From positions 1 to 22,535 of the IMG/VR virus record IMGVR_UViG_3300048672_000066: a stretch of 22,535 nucleotides of DNA; one strand, given 5' to 3'. The first letter of the stretch is position 1, and every line of letters starts with the position of its first letter. The notes under the pieces are model-generated. The model was not told the origin of the DNA. It saw nothing but the letters and a program-made list of their open reading frames with translations, and ran no database searches. The position numbers and the translations under genes were made by a program. Shown here one piece after another: positions 21,478 to 22,535 of this stretch. The stretch comes from a virus.

Positions 21478-21506
21478 ATTATGCGGTATTGCATACGGCA
21501 TTACAA
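21478..21506 (-). promoter_or_regulatory. Leftward early promoter
   Basis: On the minus strand, TTGTAA (21506-21501) and CATAAT (21483-21478) are separated by exactly 17 bases, a good sigma-70 arrangement (4/6 and 5/6 matches). Transcription would start near 21471-21470, right before the Cro-like ATG at 21469. The spacer is filled by the operator palindrome. Confidence 0.7.
21482..21500. promoter_or_regulatory. CI/Cro operator palindrome
   Basis: TGCGGTATTGCATACGGCA is a 19-bp near-palindrome, with half-sites TGCnGTAT and ATACnGCA matching at seven of nine positions. It lies between the -35 and -10 of the leftward promoter, so a bound dimer would exclude RNA polymerase. The repressor gene begins 40 bases to the right. 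Confidence 0.75.
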
Positions 21507-21539
21507 CTACCTGCAAAAAAATATTTTCAGAATGTCGTT

Positions 21540-21866
21540 ATGGAATCAATCGGACAAAGAATTAGGAGGCTCAGGCTGGAGCGCGGCTTAATCCGTCAGA
21601 AGCAGCTTGCCGATCTAATCGGAGTAAATCAGTCAACTATTTCGGCGATTGAGTCCAAGCCGGTGGCGTTGACAGCGGAGAACCTTTACAAGATTGCAAG
21701 GGCACTCCAGGTCACGCCTGATTTAATAATGACAGGGACGGAAATAGACGATATGGGGTCAATAGAACTTCAGCGTATATACGCATCGCTCACACTAGAG
21801 CAAAGAGATACGCTTGTACGTATGGCTAGGGCTTTAATGCCTCAAGCAAACGACAAGGCAGCGTAA
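21540..21866 (+). CDS. CI-like repressor, short form
   Basis: I take the ATG at 21540. The frame stays open further upstream, but that part lies over the operator and the Cro-like gene. The 108-residue product has an XRE helix-turn-helix at residues 5-62: IGQRIRRLRLERGLIRQKQLADLIGVNQSTISAIESKP, then LTAENLYKIARALQVTPDLIM. A short helical tail (ELQRIYASLTLEQRDTLVRMARALM) may form dimers. There is no S24 peptidase part, so induction cannot work by RecA-driven self-cleavage; an antirepressor or proteolysis is more likely. No clear ribosome-binding site is seen. Confidence 0.85.
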   Translation: MESIGQRIRRLRLERGLIRQKQLADLIGVNQSTISAIESKPVALTAENLYKIARALQVTPDLIMTGTEIDDMGSIELQRIYASLTLEQRDTLVRMARALMPQANDKAA

Positions 21867-21876
21867 CTACCCCCGC

Positions 21877-21896
21877 TAAAATTTACCAGTTTTCAA
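21877..21896 (+). repeat. Degenerate late-type motif on the plus strand, copy R6
   Basis: TAA followed by AATTTACCAGTTTTCAA, which shares TTTACCA, the TTTC block and the flanking TAA with the five late copies but differs at several positions. It points away from the late genes, toward the 77-residue gene. It may be chance similarity. Confidence 0.35.
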
Positions 21897-21979
21897 AGCT
21901 GGGGATTGCCCGAAATGCCGGGTAAATAGCTTTTCTTAATTGACTTAAAAACAACGATTAGTTTATTTTCGACTTATCG

Positions 21980-21995
21980 TATGCGTTAGCGCATA
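21980..21995. promoter_or_regulatory. Palindromic putative operator upstream of the rightward genes
   Basis: TATGCG, TTAG, CGCATA: perfect 6-bp arms around a 4-base centre, just upstream of a TACAAT -10-like element. The sequence differs from the CI/Cro operator at 21482, so it may serve another regulator. Confidence 0.5.
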
Positions 21996-22018
21996 TCTCA
22001 TATACAATCTCACTCATG

Positions 22019-22034
22019 CGCTGAATTAACAGCG
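22019..22034 (+). promoter_or_regulatory. Hairpin before a ribosome-binding site
   Basis: CGCTG, AATTAA, CAGCG form a perfect 5-bp stem ending two bases before the AAGGAG of the 22048 gene. It could tune mRNA stability or ribosome access. Confidence 0.4.
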
Positions 22035-22047
22035 TAAGGAGTGAAAG

Positions 22048-22281
22048 ATGACCAATCAGCAAATAGCAGACGCCTTCATCGCACAGATCAAGGCTGGCTA
22101 TATCCACCCTGAACACATGGCAGACGTGCTTTATGCGATGCACAACGCAATGGTTGACCGCTACGACGAAGTAGCACTGTGGATGCCTGTAAACCTCGAC
22201 CAGACCGCAGACCAGCTTGTAGAGGCTATCCGTATCAATGAGCGTCAGCTTCAAGACTATCCAGAAGAGGTGCAAGCATGA
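22048..22281 (+). CDS. 77-residue rightward early protein
   Basis: ATG at 22048 is preceded by AAGGAG at seven bases. The product is acidic and helical: NQQIADAFIAQIKAGYIHPEHMADVLYAMHNAMVDRYDE, then LDQTADQLVEAIRINERQLQDYPEE. I do not recognise a named family. Its stop overlaps the start of the pentapeptide-repeat gene as ATGA, so the two are co-translated. It is probably an accessory or host-interaction gene of the right arm. Confidence 0.7.
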   Translation: MTNQQIADAFIAQIKAGYIHPEHMADVLYAMHNAMVDRYDEVALWMPVNLDQTADQLVEAIRINERQLQDYPEEVQA

Positions 22282-22535
22282 TTCATCAAATCAAAAACCG
22301 ATACACAGGCGCTATCCTGTTTGAGTGCGATGTACCAGAGCAGCAAAGCGGCATGGCTACGCGGTACACGCTGGAGAAGGCTGTTCAAGCGCGTGCCAAC
22401 CTTGCGGATGCCTACCTTGCGGATGCCAACCTTGCGCGTGCCAACCTTGCGGATGCCAACCTTGCGGGTGCCAACCTTGCGGATGCCTACCTTGCGGATG
22501 CCAACCTTGCGCGTGCCAACCTTGCGGGTGCCTAC
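22278..22535 (+). CDS. Pentapeptide-repeat protein, cut by the window end
   Basis: The first 38 residues (MIHQIKNRYTGAILFECDVP, then EQQSGMATRYTLEKAVQA) match the lead seen on phage pentapeptide-repeat proteins: a short beta piece with FEC, followed by a helix. From residue 39 the frame is a pure A(N/Y)LxX repeat, with nine full units and part of a tenth visible. Such repeats fold into a right-handed quadrilateral beta-helix. Some chromosomal relatives mimic DNA and protect gyrase, but the function of phage forms is mostly unknown. The 3' end lies beyond the window, so total length is unknown. Confidence 0.85.
   Translation, partial: MIHQIKNRYTGAILFECDVPEQQSGMATRYTLEKAVQARANLADAYLADANLARANLADANLAGANLADAYLADANLARANLAGAY
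22392..22535. repeat. 15-bp tandem repeat array
   Basis: Units of the form nnTGCCnACCTTGCG follow each other without gaps for at least 144 bases. They differ almost only at the first codon (GAT, CGT or GGT) and the third codon (AAC or TAC). The array continues past the window. Confidence 0.95.

Larger units (their letters stand above)
21867..22047 (+). promoter_or_regulatory. AT-rich intergenic control region
   Basis: This 181-base gap holds no gene. It contains a degenerate copy of the late motif (21877-21896), a short CCCG/CGGG hairpin followed by TTTT near 21910-21937 that may end the repressor transcript, two palindromes (21980-21995 and 22019-22034), and a possible -10 TACAAT at 22003-22008 without a good -35. 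The next gene has AAGGAG seven bases before its ATG. An activator-dependent rightward promoter is plausible. Confidence 0.45.

Noticed and set aside
1-22535. Diversity-generating retroelement, CRISPR array, tRNA or integrase/att site
   Set aside because: I looked because short-tailed temperate phages such as BPP-1 carry a retroelement, but found no reverse transcriptase motif, template/variable repeat pair, spaced direct repeats, cloverleaf or recombinase in the window.

Overview
The window is most of the genome, or an integrated copy, of a temperate tailed phage with a short-tail (podovirus-like) virion plan. The host is probably a betaproteobacterium: several small early proteins (the DUF6475-like protein, the 107-residue protein, the VRR-NUC-like protein) resemble families I know mainly from Burkholderiales phages. 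That host call is inference from remembered families, not a search. Base composition is moderate. Genes are packed tightly, mostly with ATGA, TGATG or TAATG stop/start overlaps. The window ends inside genes at both sides.

Layout. From 21469 down to 18048 the minus strand carries an early/regulatory operon: a Cro/YdaS-like regulator, a small protein, a DUF1376-type replication protein, a DUF6475-like protein, several tiny genes, a PD-(D/E)XK nuclease, a Ref/HNH-like nuclease, a LuxR-type HTH protein and a winged-helix protein. The late region follows on the same strand: two mini-ORFs, terminase small and large subunits, a free-standing HNH endonuclease and the portal. Next comes a cassette of accessory virion proteins (136, 395, 58 and 288 residues, then a 708-residue GH5-like glycosidase with a LamG-like domain) closed by a strong terminator. 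A second block carries a 100-residue protein, the scaffold, a SU10-type major capsid protein, a second HNH endonuclease, a small protein, the head-tail adaptor, a tail fibre, a DUF4376 protein, a nozzle-like protein and two small or partial genes. On the plus strand, divergent from the early operon, are a small CI-like repressor (21540-21866), then a 77-residue protein and a pentapeptide-repeat protein cut by the window end.

The lysis/lysogeny switch is visible at 21470-21539. A 19-bp near-palindrome fills the spacer of a good leftward promoter, so the repressor could block the Cro-like operon directly.

The most unusual signal is an intergenic motif (17-nt core CCTTTACCAACTTTCTA, usually preceded by TAA). 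It occurs five times in the late direction, at 5297-5316, 5929-5952, 8303-8323, 15539-15559 and 18030-18050, with a weaker copy on the plus strand near 21880. Copies sit at unit boundaries: before the terminase block, before portal, directly after the terminator and before the scaffold/capsid block, and on both sides of the HNH gene next to capsid. In four of five cases the TAA is the stop codon of the preceding gene. Three copies are followed by a CCCC...GGGG inverted repeat that can pair with the downstream ribosome-binding site. I infer a phage-specific late promoter or activator site, possibly served by the LuxR-type and winged-helix proteins encoded just upstream. This is untested.

No integrase, lysis genes, tRNA, CRISPR array or reverse transcriptase is visible in the window.
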